Below are positions 10,031 to 19,923 of a stretch of 64,000 nt of DNA, piece after piece. Numbering within the stretch: the first letter of the stretch is position 1; each line of letters opens with the position of its first letter. The stretch is taken from NCBI GenBank assembly GCA_020466095.1, contig CM035807.1, positions 61,447,812-61,511,811 on the forward strand. Direction: 5' to 3'. The notes below the pieces were generated by a model that worked only from the letters and a program-made list of their open reading frames with translations, had not been told where the DNA came from and searched no databases. Both the position numbers and the translations under genes were made by a program. This DNA comes from Chlorops oryzae (taxonomy: Eukaryota; Arthropoda; Insecta; Diptera; Chloropidae).

Positions 10031-10415
10031 CGCTCCCCCCTTTTTATACATTTTCATTTCATAATTGTTACATGTTTAAATAAAGTTCACAGTCCACTAG
10101 AATATAAAATAAGATACGCGTTCTACGCATTTGTGACATTGCATTTCACTTTTGTTTTCTCTCTTTTTGTTTTGTTCTGTTTTTAATTTCATCTTATTGA
10201 TAAGTACATTCATTATTAAATTCATTTATTCTTAATTTCATTCTTAGTGTAATCGCTTATTTTGACTTTTTTCTTTGTTTAGCCTTAGATCTAGTTTCTC
10301 TTATAAAGTTTTCATTAGTTTTATTATCTTAATTGTTATTACAATTCTTGTTACTAGCTTCAGCTGCATTAGCATTGATATTTTGGTTTGAATTTTGTTC
10401 TGTATTTACATTTAA

Positions 10416-11792
10416 TTATTTTGTGGTTTCACTTACATTTTTCTCATGTGAACCAATTAAGTTTTCATTTGCTGTAGGTATTTCAGTTGTTTCATTTGCA
10501 AAGGTTGAAATATTATCATTTGAATCTGCATGAACATTGCTCACGATTTCATTATCTCCTACACCAGACCTTATTTGATCTGTATGTGTCTTTATTATTC
10601 GATTACTAGGAAGAATACAGTGGTACGATCGTGCTTCAAATTTTTCTTTTATTATTGATGGAGTCCACAATTTTTTATTAGGATTGGAGTAGTCTCTAAT
10701 GTAGACATTTTGTCCTTCCCTCAAATTAACGTATCTCTTTCCTTTGTAATTTGCCACACTTTTCGCTTGAGTTTTTAAAATCGTTTCCCTGATGAGAGGA
10801 GGTTTAATGAAATCGAATGTGGTTCTGATATGTCTGCCGAGAAAAACATGTGCTGGACTTTCGTCTGTTGAGCTGTGTTTAGTGATACGGTAGTCCATTA
10901 AAAATCGATTTAGGACAACATCAATGTTTTCATTGCTTCCTGAATTCAAGGAAGCATAAATTGATTTTTTTAATGTTTTTACGAAAATTTCTGCCTGACC
11001 ATTAGTTGATGGATTACCAGGAGCGGTTAAAATGTGATCGATTTTATTACTGTGAATGAAGTTTTTAAATTCTTCCGAAACAAATTGTTTTCCATTATGA
11101 GAAACCAAAGTGTGAGGAATCCCAAAACGACAGAATGTTTCTCGCAATTTTGTAGTTACGAAATTGGAGGTGATGTCTTTTGTTTTGAAGACTTCGACCC
11201 ACTTGGAGTATGAGTCAATTATGACAAAAAAGTAAAAATTTTTTATTGGACCCGCAAAATCTATGTGGAGTCTTTGCCAAATTGAATCGGTCGGTGACCA
11301 CGGTATTAATGAACTCTTCTCAGGGCTAGGTAATTGTTGTCGGTACGAAAGACATGTTTTTGTTAAACTTTCGATGTCCCTATCTGATTTTGGCCACCAT
11401 AGAAAAGATCTGGCCAATGCTTCGGTCTTGACTATACCTAGATGAGATTGATGGAGAAGTTGTAAAATAGATGGTTTAAGCTTTGAAGGAATTATAACTC
11501 TGTATCCCCACATAAGGCAATCACGTTCTACGGTGAGTTCAGTATCTTTATTGGTAAAAGGAGTAAAATTATCACCTTTTAACTCTTTCACTACATTTTT
11601 ATTTACAGCTTCGCAAATTTTTGAAAGGATCGGGTCACGTCTTGGGTCACAACCTATAGCTTTGAAGTCAAGGTTCATAAGATTATTTTTTTCAACAAAA
11701 TTTATAAATGTGCATTCACATTCATAATTCTTGTGAGATTTGGCTTGTGGCATTCGTAACAAATTGTCAGCGTCGTTTAGACTTCCTTTCAC
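10416..11792 (-). pseudogene. pol: gypsy-A integrase with altered catalytic residue
   Basis: The 458-codon open frame covers the end of RNase H (a DADNLLRMPQ motif), the zinc region (HQSHLG with only one Cys of the usual CxxC, CLSYRQ), the integrase core and a long Asn/Thr-rich C-terminal tail. The first catalytic Asp is present in LHIDFAGP. The second is His (SHNGKQFVS instead of the usual SDNG; codon at 11097-11099 on the minus strand). The Glu is present in TNGQAEIFVK. The frame is open, but the Asp-to-His change and the lost zinc ligand should abolish strand transfer, so I call it a pseudogene. Confidence 0.85.
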
Positions 11793-11914
11793 TTATTCAA
11801 TTTTGTAATTGAATCCTGTGAGTAAGAATGCCCATCTTTGCATACGTGCGGCCGCCATTATTGGCAAGCCTTTAGAATCCCTAAAAATTGAGGTTAACGG
11901 TTTATGATCAGTTC

Positions 11915-13020
11915 CTAACGTAAATTTCCTAACAGGTATTGTTTTAATTTTGTGACACAAAAAATTTTTGCAAGCGCTTCCTTTTCAAGCGTACTATAGT
12001 TTTTTTTTGTTTTAGATAGTGATCGTGACACGAACGCAATTGGTTTGAAAATATCATTGTTAAACCTATGCGACAATATACCAGCAATGTCATTATTTGA
12101 AGCATCAGTGGTGAGTATGATGCGTGACTTTGGGTCAAAATGCACTAAAACCTTATCCGAACAATATCTTTTTTATCGCATTGTATGCGCTTTGACTTTC
12201 TGTGGACCATTCAATTTTAACTCCTTTTTATAGTAAATGATATATAGGAACCATTTTCTCAGCAAATTTGTCTACGAATTTTGAATAATAGTTAACCATA
12301 CCTGTGAACGCTCTTAATTCGGATATGTCATTAGGTATGGGTGCCTTTAAAACTTATTCAACACGGTCTTTATTTTTGCGTAAGCCAAATTTGTCTATGG
12401 TGAACCTCAGGTAGGATATTTGAGATTTGAAGAATTCACGTTTACTCAAGTTAAGTTTCAAACCGGCTACTTGTAATTTGTTTAAAACGGACTTTAAGTT
12501 ACGTATGTGCTGTGCCATGTCTTTGCCTGACACAGTAATATCATCCTGATATACCACGACATAGGGTATATCACGAAGGAGATTTTCCATAGTCTTTTGG
12601 AATATTGCAGCTGCAGGTTTTATGCCAAACGGCATACGCTTCATTTTAAAGCTGCCAATATGATTTGACCAGGTACAAAGATTTTGCGAATTCTCATCGA
12701 GAATAAGCTGGTTTTAAGCACTCGTTAAGTCAAGTTTAGAGAATAATTCACCACCTTGAAGTGATGCGAAAATTTCGTCGATTAAAGGTAGCGGATATTT
12801 AAAGTCGGACAAATATTTGTTGATGGTAATTTTGTATTCACCACAGATTCTTAGTTGACCGTTTGGTTTTAAAATGGGTACAAGCGACGTTCCCCATTCT
12901 GCGTGATCAACAGGTTCTAAAATATCTTTAGCAAATATTTCTCTCAAATTTTTTTAAATTTTGTCTTTCCAGGCCAACGGCACTGGTCGTGGTTTGAAAA
13001 ATATAGGTTTCGCATTATTT
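11915..13020 (-). pseudogene. pol: gypsy-A reverse transcriptase and RNase H, broken
   Basis: On the minus strand from 13020 downward the sequence reads KPIFFKPRPVPLAWKDKI, then an RT fingers region (LREIFAKDILEPVDHAEWGTS, ILKPNGQLRICGEY), then FSKLDLTSA. It stops at 12714 and resumes with MPFGIKPAAAIFQ and the polymerase box YQDD at about 12545. Another stop at 12354 precedes the RNase H block (ILTTDASNNDIAGILSH, 12110-12070). Several stops and frameshifts divide it. The domain order is the normal Ty3/gypsy order. Confidence 0.85.
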
Positions 13021-14331
13021 TCAATTATCAAAAATTTCCGAATATTCATTCTTAATTTGTTCTGTAATTATACTCGTTTGATCTGAATCGCATATCGAAT
13101 TTACTTGAATAAGTTCGAAACCAAACGCACGTAAAAACTTTCGGCCTAGTAAAGGTGGATTGTCTGTGTTTGTTACTATGAATTTTAAGTTCTTTTTTGT
13201 ACCTTTGTATTCGATCATCTCACTGTATTCTCCCAACACTTTTATTTTATTTTTGTTAAAATCAACATATGGAATATCGCAATGCGATAGACTTACATTT
13301 TTGTTGCATTTTTGTAGAAAAGACTTGGACACCAGACTGCAAGGAGCACCAGAATCGCATACAATGTTCATGGGTTGTTCCTTTATTTTTACAAAAACTT
13401 TATATAATTCAGTTGAATCGCCATCAGCACGCGTTATGCTGTAAATGCAAAATTTAAAAAAATTATCATGATTTTCATCAGAATTAATACTATTTTCGTT
13501 TGTATTTGAAACATAGTTTACGCTTTGTTTACTTTTACAAATAGAGGCCAAATGCCCAATTTTACCACAATTGTTACACTTATACTGTTTATAGCGGCAT
13601 TCATTCGACGAGTGATTCCGCCATCCAGAGTGTGAACACCCTTTTTCGGACTTCTTTGTTGTTTTTGTCGCATTTGATTCTTCCTTATTGCGCTTATTGC
13701 TGTTCCGTGGTTTGTTGTTTTTGTTGCTGTTGTTGTTGTTTTTATTGTTCTTCTTGTGATTGTCGTTTTTGACGTAGTTTATTTGTTTCTCGTTGTCGTT
13801 TTTTACGAAGTGCTTCATTTCGGTGATGAGAGCCTTTCTCAGCGCCTCCTGGATTGTAATTTTCTCGTCTTCCTCGCAGAGCCGTTCGAATATTTTATGA
13901 TTGATGCCCACGATGAATCGGTCTAACACGAAAGCATTAAGATCTCTACCGAACTTGCATGATAACGCCAGATTTTTTACTCGTGCATGACATTCAGAAA
14001 CTGTTTCGCCTTCTGCTTGAGCGGCTGCATGGAAACTTTTTCTCTCTCTGAACACAATTGTAGGAGGTGAAAAATGTGTTTTCAAGAGCTCGCAAAGTTC
14101 CTTATATGTCTTTGAGACAGGCGAAACTGGACTGCAGAGATTGTGCAACACTTCGTATGGACTCGAGCCAATTGCTTTTAAGAGAGTCACATTTTTTACG
14201 TTCTCTTCCGTGCATCCAATTTCAGAGAAGTGTATTTCTAATTTCTCTCTCCATAAGAGCCACGCTTCGTTTCGAGGCGAGAATTCCGGTATGCTCGTTG
14301 GCTGATATATAACTGTTTCGTTTTTCGACAT
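13021..14331 (-). CDS. gag: gypsy-A Gag-protease
   Basis: 436 codons from an ATG at 14331. Residues 1-180 form a retrotransposon Gag core (NEAWLLWREKLEIHF.., DRFIVGINHKIFERL). A Lys/Asn-rich linker of about 60 residues follows. A CCHC zinc knuckle, CNNCGKIGHLASIC, is at about residue 250, and a retropepsin domain has active site VCDSGAPCSLV at about residue 325 and LLGRKFLRAFG near the C-terminus. Gag, knuckle and protease are fused in one frame that ends at EIFDN, just before RT begins. A stop lies at that junction, which is probably a mutation because this family usually reads through. No internal break. Confidence 0.9.
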   Translation of the reverse strand: MSKNETVIYQPTSIPEFSPRNEAWLLWREKLEIHFSEIGCTEENVKNVTLLKAIGSSPYEVLHNLCSPVSPVSKTYKELCELLKTHFSPPTIVFRERKSFHAAAQAEGETVSECHARVKNLALSCKFGRDLNAFVLDRFIVGINHKIFERLCEEDEKITIQEALRKALITEMKHFVKNDNEKQINYVKNDNHKKNNKNNNNSNKNNKPRNSNKRNKEESNATKTTKKSEKGCSHSGWRNHSSNECRYKQYKCNNCGKIGHLASICKSKQSVNYVSNTNENSINSDENHDNFFKFCIYSITRADGDSTELYKVFVKIKEQPMNIVCDSGAPCSLVSKSFLQKCNKNVSLSHCDIPYVDFNKNKIKVLGEYSEMIEYKGTKKNLKFIVTNTDNPPLLGRKFLRAFGFELIQVNSICDSDQTSIITEQIKNEYSEIFDN

Positions 14332-14423
14332 GATTTTGTGTTTTATTGTCTTTACTTTTTATTTTATAAAGAAAAACACTTTTTTGCTTAGCACGCGATC
14401 TACGAACGTACAGTATGTATATA

Positions 14424-15725
14424 AAGACTGTCCCAGAAATAACTGTCCTTTTGTTTTTTTTTTTTATTGCAAAAAAAACCAATGGTGTTTTTTTTTTAAT
14501 TCTTTCAGTTTATTATTAAGTGAACATTATAAAATAAAAAAAAATTTTAACTTCACTGAAAACAATACACTTACAAAAATTATACACTTTTTTATTAAGG
14601 TCCTCCATTAGGTTTTTTACCGACCTTTCGTTCACCTTAGTGTATGCCCGACGCCATTTATGTCGAAATATTTCGATGTTCTTCGCAGTTTGTTTGGTCC
14701 TCTTAAGGTTCCTTTTCATTAAAGCCCAATATTTTTCGATTAAACGAAGTTCGGGGCAATTCGGAGGATTTGCTTCTCTTGGTACCACAGTGACATTATT
14801 GGCTTGGTACCAATCCATCGTTCTCTGGGCGTAGTGAGATGTTGCTAGGTCAGGCCAAAATAGTACTGAACCTTGGTGTTGACGTATAAAAGGCAGCAAA
14901 CGCCGGTCCAGACACTCTCTGATGTAAATTTCGGTGTTGATTGTGCGATCCGTCACAAATTCCTTACTTCGAAGGCCACATTTGCAAATGGCCTGCCACA
15001 CCATGTATTTCTTTGGAAATTTGGTATGTTTTTCGGTGGTAAATTTAGAAGATGTTCCACCTCTTCTAACCGCAGTATAATATACGTGTCCAGGTAACTG
15101 CTTGAAATCCGCTTTGCAATACGTTTCATCGTCCATGATCACGCAATCAAATTTAAGCAGGTAATCGCGATACAGTTTTCGAGCCCTCCTCTTGGGTTCG
15201 GCGTCCTTTTCTTCTGACCTATCAGGAACTTTTTGTACTTTATAGCTCCTTAGGTTGTAAAATTTTTTAATCCGTTGAACACTTGACTTCGATGTTCCCG
15301 CTTTTGCTGCCATATCACGAACCGAAGTGCCTGGATTCTGAGCAAACAGCGGCTTAACGTTCTGGGCCACCGCTTGGTTCGCTGGACCATTTTTTCTCCC
15401 TGATCCTGGTGTTTTTGATAAAGGGGTAAGCTGTCTGTATCGTTTAATGGTCCTACCGACTGTTTTTTCGCACACGCCAACTTCCTTAGCGATCTTTTTG
15501 TACGTGGTGTTTGGATTTTCCAGGTGTTTGTAAATAATTGCTATCCGCTTTTCTTCTTGTTGAGACGACATCTTTTCAGTTGCTCCTTTATTTTACGAAT
15601 GAGTATTTAGTTTTTTAATCTGCAATATTTATACTTTATTTAGGTACCAAATATATTGCTATAGAGTTAACACTTTTTTATAAATAGCCTAAAAACAAAA
15701 GGACAGTTATTTCTGGGACAGTCCT
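14424..15725 (-). mobile_element. DD37E Tc1/mariner element, complete
   Basis: The 1302-bp element has terminal inverted repeats of about 30 bp beginning A(A/G)GACTGTCCCAGAAATAAC at both ends and flanking TA duplications (14422-14423, 15726-15727). It encodes one uninterrupted transposase. It lies in the gypsy-A leader between PBS and gag. Complete ends, intact ORF and clean duplication suggest recent activity. Confidence 0.95.
14516..15571 (-). CDS. ITmD37E-type mariner transposase, intact
   Basis: 351 residues from the ATG at 15571. Residues 1-110 contain two helix-turn-helix segments (KKIAKEVGVCEKTVGRTIKR at about 25-44; VRDMAAKAGTSKSSVQRIKK at about 84-103) joined by a Lys/Arg/Gly-rich GRPR-like linker (TPGSGRK). 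The catalytic residues are D147/D148 in VIMDDETY, D241 in FWPDLATSHY and E279 in LRLIEKYW. Thirty-seven residues separate the second Asp from Glu, the DD37E signature of the ITmD37E group first known from mosquitoes. The transposase cuts and rejoins the element ends at TA. The full length and lack of stops make it potentially functional. Confidence in the subgroup rests on the residue count. Confidence 0.93.
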   Translation of the reverse strand: MSSQQEEKRIAIIYKHLENPNTTYKKIAKEVGVCEKTVGRTIKRYRQLTPLSKTPGSGRKNGPANQAVAQNVKPLFAQNPGTSVRDMAAKAGTSKSSVQRIKKFYNLRSYKVQKVPDRSEEKDAEPKRRARKLYRDYLLKFDCVIMDDETYCKADFKQLPGHVYYTAVRRGGTSSKFTTEKHTKFPKKYMVWQAICKCGLRSKEFVTDRTINTEIYIRECLDRRLLPFIRQHQGSVLFWPDLATSHYAQRTMDWYQANNVTVVPREANPPNCPELRLIEKYWALMKRNLKRTKQTAKNIEIFRHKWRRAYTKVNERSVKNLMEDLNKKVYNFCKCIVFSEVKIFFYFIMFT

Positions 15726-15771
15726 TACATATGTATGTTTTTTTTTTTTTTTTTTTTTCTATCGTCGCCAG

Positions 15772-15955
15772 TGTTACGTTCCGTGTGAACTACACGCTTG
15801 GAGGGTCTATTATCGACTGACTCTTTATTATATTATGTTGCATTGCTTAAAGCTATTCTTATAACTAACTTAAATACGTGAGTATATTATAAGGGCGTGA
15901 ATGCTGTTGAGCAGTAAGTACGATGATATATGTAATTACTTTTCAATATCTAACA
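15772..15955 (-). repeat. gypsy-A 5' LTR
   Basis: 184-bp partner of the LTR at 9847-10030. The PBS (TGGCGACGAT) lies next to it at 15761-15770, read on the minus strand. A T-rich run separates it from the mariner insertion. Confidence 0.95.
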
Positions 15956-16329
15956 CTAACTGTCGAAATCCGTGATGATTTTAAACAAAAACCCTAAAAT
16001 CCAACTAAAACAGTTATTTTTTTAACTGAAAAGAAAAAAATTAGAATGAAACTCTTAAAAAGAGATTTTTATTTTTCGAGCCAAAAATAACAGTTATTAA
16101 AGATTTTTATTTTTTCAGTCCCATTTAACTGTTATTTTGCAATTTTTATTTAAAAGTCCGAAAATAAAAGTTATTTGCGGATTTTTATTTTTGCTGTTGA
16201 AAATAATAATCCTTTTTATGTAATTTCTAAAATAACGGGAAAAAATAATTTTTGTTTCTTTCAATGCACAAAAAAAGACATAAAGTTTCATTTAATTAGG
16301 TGTTTTTCCCGAAAACTGAAATGCTGACT

Positions 16330-16402
16330 GTCGTAGCTTAGGGGATGCGTATTGGCCTAACGCCCGAGAGACCAGAGTTCAATCCTCAACAAGCGCAATC
16401 AG
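16330..16402 (+). pseudogene. tRNA-like sequence (Val-like) in hAT3
   Basis: TAGCTTAGGGG at 16336 fits the A-box pattern. AGTTCAATCC at about 16376 fits the B box, at about 40 bp spacing. Between them lies GGCCTAACGCCC, resembling a tRNA-Val(AAC) anticodon arm. Stems are imperfect, and no T-run terminator follows. It lies close to the centre of hAT3 once gypsy-A is removed. It is not a functional tRNA gene by appearance. Confidence 0.5.
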
Positions 16403-17099
16403 CAATTGTTCAAAAAAAATCTATAAATAGAATCAAAACGAGACGCAGAGAAAAATAAAGTAAAGTGATCACACGACAGCGAACAGCGCTCTGCGATGAC
16501 AATGTCATTGGTGATGGCCTGTCCCGTTTGTGTAGAAATGTCACTAAAAGTGTCTTAAAAATTGTCAGGGGTATCGGCTCCGATGTCACGCTGAAAGCAT
16601 AGGTGATATCATGCGAACTTTTCCTGGTTGTTATCTTTGTATATCCCATATCATCCAGCCACGGAAAACAATGAATTGAAATAAAATAAAAAATAAAAAT
16701 CATATGCATATATCCAAGGCAACATTTGACTTTAAAGATGCTGCGAGCTAACAGTTAAATAGGACTAAAAAATAAAATTCTTTAATAACTGTTATTTTTG
16801 GCTCGAAAAATAAAAATCTCTTTTTAAGACTTTCATTCAAATTTTTTTCTTTTCAGTTAAATAATAACTGTTTGAATTGGATTTTTTTTTAAAAGTTTCA
16901 AAATAATAATTATAAATATTAAATAACTTTTTTAATATCTCTTATAACAGTAACGGTCCCTGTTATTAATAAAAAAATTCCTTGGTTAAGGATAAGACAA
17001 ATATCTGTTTAAAATGAATATTTTATTTATTTTACTGAATTGAATTCGAAGTTCAATTAGATTTATTTAAAATTTTAAAACAAACGCATTCAATGTATA

Positions 17100-17477
17100 T
17101 TTGATTTCATTTTCTGAATTGAATTCAAAACTTTTTAATTCACTGTGAATGAATTCCAAATTGAAATCTAGAGTTTTTTTTTGGGGTAAATAAATTCAAA
17201 ATTTGTAAATCATAGTGAATGAATTCAAATTAAAATTCAATTCACTTCTTTCCTGAGCAGAATGAATTCCACGTTTTTTAATTCAGTACGCCTCGATTCA
17301 AATTTGAATTCACCAAAAATTTTTCTTAGCAGAATGAATTCAAAATGTTTTCATTCACCGTAAGGAAATTCGAATTTTAAATCAGCTCATATTTTTTGTG
17401 AGTGTAATGAATTCAGTTTTTTTTAAACTCATTGTGAATTTAAAAGTAAAAATGAGTAATTCTTTTACAGCTCTGCT
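17100..17477 (-). repeat. Right subterminal inverted repeat of hAT2
   Basis: Inverted counterpart of 7047-7440, rich in GAATTCATTC-type motifs. It ends in CTTTTACAGCTCTG at 17477, where gypsy-B resumes. Confidence 0.8.
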
Positions 17478-18118
17478 ATTTGAAGCCTCACCTTTACTTC
17501 TTTTTCATATGCTTCGATATTATACACAGGCGAAATATTATGTTGCTCAATATATTGGTATTTTGGTGGATTTTTACCAAAGATTAGTTCAAATGGGCAG
17601 TAGCCATGAACAGTTAAGGGGGTGATGTTGTAAAAATATGGAAAATATTTCAACCACTTATCCCAATCGGATTTATCTACAGAAATGTAAGATCTAAGGT
17701 ACTCATTGAAAGTTCTGTGAACGCGCTCCACTGATCCTAATGTCTGATGATGGTAGGGTGCCGACGTTCGGTGGTCGATTTTGAAAAGCTTAAACAGTTC
17801 TTCAAATAAGTTTTTTTTTTGTACTCACTGCCCATATCTGTCATTTTGTCATTTTGCTGAGACTATAAACGAGTATGACATTGTCCACAAGAGCTTTTGC
17901 TACTACTTAAGCATGTTTGCAGCGAACTGGCACCGCGATCAAGTATTCCGTCAAAAAACACACAATTGTTATTGCATATTCATTTCGAGCCTCGGATCTT
18001 GGCGGCGGTCCAACAGTGTCGATTTTGTCGATGTCGAAAGCCGAAACCGGCGTTTGAGTAATTGTCATCGGTTCTTTTAAATACGTTGTTGCTTTGTTTT
18101 TACTACACTTAATCCTTT
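17478..18118 (-). pseudogene. pol: gypsy-B integrase core (fragment 2)
   Basis: On the minus strand from 18118 the frames read KEPMTITQTPVSAFDIDKIDTVGPPPRS (first Asp), then TDMGSEY (second Asp) and SVERVHRTFNEYLRSYI (Glu). The C-terminal half continues as CPFELIFGKNPP to EKEVKVRLQIA and stops at the hAT2 end. At least two frameshifts and a stop interrupt it. It joins in sense to the C-terminal fragment at 3748-3975. Upstream RT and RNase H are missing; a mini-me-like repeat begins at 18119. Confidence 0.85.
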
Positions 18119-18390
18119 TTATACCCAGCGTAAGCGGGGTATATTAGTTTTGTGCGAATCTTGTAACAGGGAGAACTTAGCTCCGGAGATATAGACAAAT
18201 ATATATAAAAATGATCAGGATCAAATACTAAATCGATTTAGACATGTCCCTCTGTCCGTCTGTCCGTCCGGCCATGGTCGGATCTCCTCCGAAAAGGCTA
18301 AACCAAATTTGACACACATGTAAATCGGGGTCCGAGTATGATCCTAAGTAAAAATGGGAAACAGCCGTCCACTGCCACGCCCACAAATGA
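18119..18390 (+). repeat. mini-me/INE-1-like dipteran repeat with (GTCY)n tract
   Basis: The sequence starts ATACCCAGCGTAAGCGGGGTAT and contains AAATATATATAAAAATGATCAG, a (GTCY)n run at 18245-18273 and, at 18366, the CCACTGCCACGCCCACAAAT motif also found in the 2749-3566 array. This order matches a repeat type scattered through fly genomes and described as mini-me/DNAREP1/INE-1. The boundaries are approximate; 18391-18639 adjacent to it is AT-rich with nothing I recognise. Confidence 0.55.
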
Positions 18391-18639
18391 ATTTATTGTG
18401 TTTTCAGTAAAATGCTTTCTGAAATTTCTATTGTGGTTATAGTACGTTAAGGTTTTTGTTTTCACTTTTTGTTCACCGTATGACTTCAGATTCAGCTAAG
18501 ACAGATATTTAATAAATGCCTGTTAAGTTTTCGATCGTAATAGTTATACCCCATGATTATTATTTAGTCTTAAGATAAGCAACTCATGTGTTTTTTTATT
18601 TTCTATTATGCAATTGTATTTTTTTTAAGAATTTCAGCC

Positions 18640-19923
18640 CTAAGATTCCTGTGCATGGTATGGGGAAATCGCTGACATCAATATGAAAGGTATGTTCAAC
18701 AGTGTTGGGCGAATTGTCCCACGATTTTCTACATGTAGACAATGAAGGTAAACAATTTAATTTTCTACGTAAACAATGTCAACAATGTAGACAATTGTAG
18801 ACAATTTAGAAAACCATTAAAAAATTCGATACCTGATAATAAAATTCGACTGCTGATAGTGTTGACTGCTTCATAATTCCCAAAACGTATTGTAAATTTA
18901 AGCAGCAGCTATTGATACAATTTCAATTAAAATCGAAGAGTTTCTAGCTGAACGAAGCGAAATGCAAAATTAATTGTGTAATAACAGCAGTACGTTTGAA
19001 ATTTTGCTGGTAATGTTCTTAAAGACGTAGGAAATATCTGTTCGTATTCTCTTTTTTTTCAATAGAGATACATATTTTAAGACACAATATGTCAACACTA
19101 TTTTCTATATTGTTTACATGTTTACATTGTCTACATTGTCTACACCATGTCTACATTGTTAACGTGATTGTCTACGTCGACACGTAGACAATTACAAATT
19201 GGTGTAAAATGCCCAACACTGATGTTCAACTAGTAAATCTTTTAATAAAAGGTCTGTTTCAATAGTTCCAAGTGTGCTTACTATTCGTTGTCCTACACCG
19301 TTGATTCAAGTTGTGTTTAAAGTGCCTATTTGAACCTGATTTTTTGTATGGTTTATTTTATATATTAAACCTGATTTTTTGCATGGTTTATTTCAAATAT
19401 TAATATTTCTGCTCCTGTATCGATTAAAAATGTAATTATTGTGTAACTTAACAATGTCCTAGTTTAAATGAAGCTATTAAGATGTAAGTTGAAGGAGTAA
19501 GGAATTTGTGTTATTGTTCTCTTTAATTTTGTGGTGGAACTGTTTGATATTCCGAGTTTTGTTCACTGTTCAGGGTTTGAACGTTTCTTTTATTTTGTTC
19601 TTGATTGAAAGTGCTCTGTCTGTTCTGGTGGTTTTGTCTGTTAAAGCTGTTGTTATTGTAACAGAAATAATTTCATCCGCGTCGGTGAAAGTTTCCGCGT
19701 CCACGAAAGTTTCCCCGTCCACGGCCAGCACGACAACGCCCGTCATAGTTATAGCTATAATTTTGATTATACCTTAGTCGATGTTGGTTCCTATAAAACA
19801 TTTTATTGCTCGGTTGGTTAACAGGGTCATTATTGTCAGGTCCATGAACTTGAAAAAGGCCGATTCCAACCATTCAAACTGGCGACTTTACATGACCATT
19901 TTAAATGCCGCAATAGAAGCACG
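18640..19923 (-). pseudogene. gag: gypsy-B gag C-terminus and protease (fragment 3), split by a MITE
   Basis: From 19923 downward, gag residues ASIAAFKMVM precede a Gly/Arg-rich RNA-binding tail (GRGRGNFRGRGNFHRRG, 19675-19740) typical of 412/mdg1-type Gag. The protease active site LIDTGAE lies near 19415-19435. Its flap-side end FPIPCTGILG is at 18640-18690, interrupted by the MITE at 18700-19221. Stops and frameshifts are frequent. The upstream part of gag continues at 44832, beyond element C. Confidence 0.75.
18700..19221. mobile_element. hAT-type MITE, 522 bp, perfect TSD
   Basis: CAGTGTTGGGC inverted repeats at both ends and a perfect 8-bp duplication ATGTTCAA (18692-18699, 19222-19229). 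Both subterminal regions contain multiple copies of TGTAGACAAT/TTGTCTACA in opposing orientation, probably transposase-binding repeats. No coding capacity. It interrupts the gypsy-B protease. Confidence 0.9.

Larger units (their letters stand above)
9847..15955 (-). mobile_element. gypsy-A, full-length LTR retrotransposon with 184-bp LTRs
   Basis: Two 184-bp LTRs (9847-10030 and 15772-15955) differ by only about three substitutions and are flanked by the 5-bp duplication CTAAC (9842-9846 and 15956-15960). On the minus strand the 5' LTR is followed by a PBS, TGGCGACGAT, similar to the tRNA-Arg type used by 412/mdg1. The 3' LTR is preceded by the PPT AAAAAGGGGGGAGCG. The interior encodes gag-protease, RT, RNase H and integrase in order. 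A DD37E mariner sits between PBS and gag. Near-identical LTRs imply recent insertion, although the pol already has breaks. Confidence 0.95.
9737..16962. mobile_element. hAT3, non-autonomous hAT-type element carrying a tRNA-like core, split by gypsy-A
   Basis: CAGGGATCGTAAATAACTG at 9737 is matched by the inverse of CAGGGACCGTTACTG ending at 16962. Flanking 8-mers ATTTTAAT and TTATTAAT agree at 6 of 8 positions, fitting an old hAT duplication. Without gypsy-A the element is about 1.1 kb. It has inner inverted repeats (about 15990-16140 versus 16750-16900) that share AACTGTTATTTTTGGCTCG. A tRNA-like stretch lies at its centre. No transposase ORF is present. Confidence 0.65.
7047..17477 (-). mobile_element. 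hAT2, hAT element with 0.4-kb inverted subterminal repeats, swollen by nested insertions
   Basis: The ends are CAGAGCTGTAAAAGAAT at 7047 and its inverse complement ending at 17477. Flanking 8-mers ATTTTTGA (7039-7046) and CTATTTGA (17478-17485) match at 6 of 8 positions, as expected for an aged hAT target duplication. The two ends continue as near-matching inverted copies for about 400 bp, rich in GAATTCATTC. The gypsy-B integrase resumes immediately outside on the right. Removing the nested insertions (7519-8821 and 9737-16962) leaves about 1.9 kb holding a deleted transposase gene on the minus strand. Confidence 0.8.
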
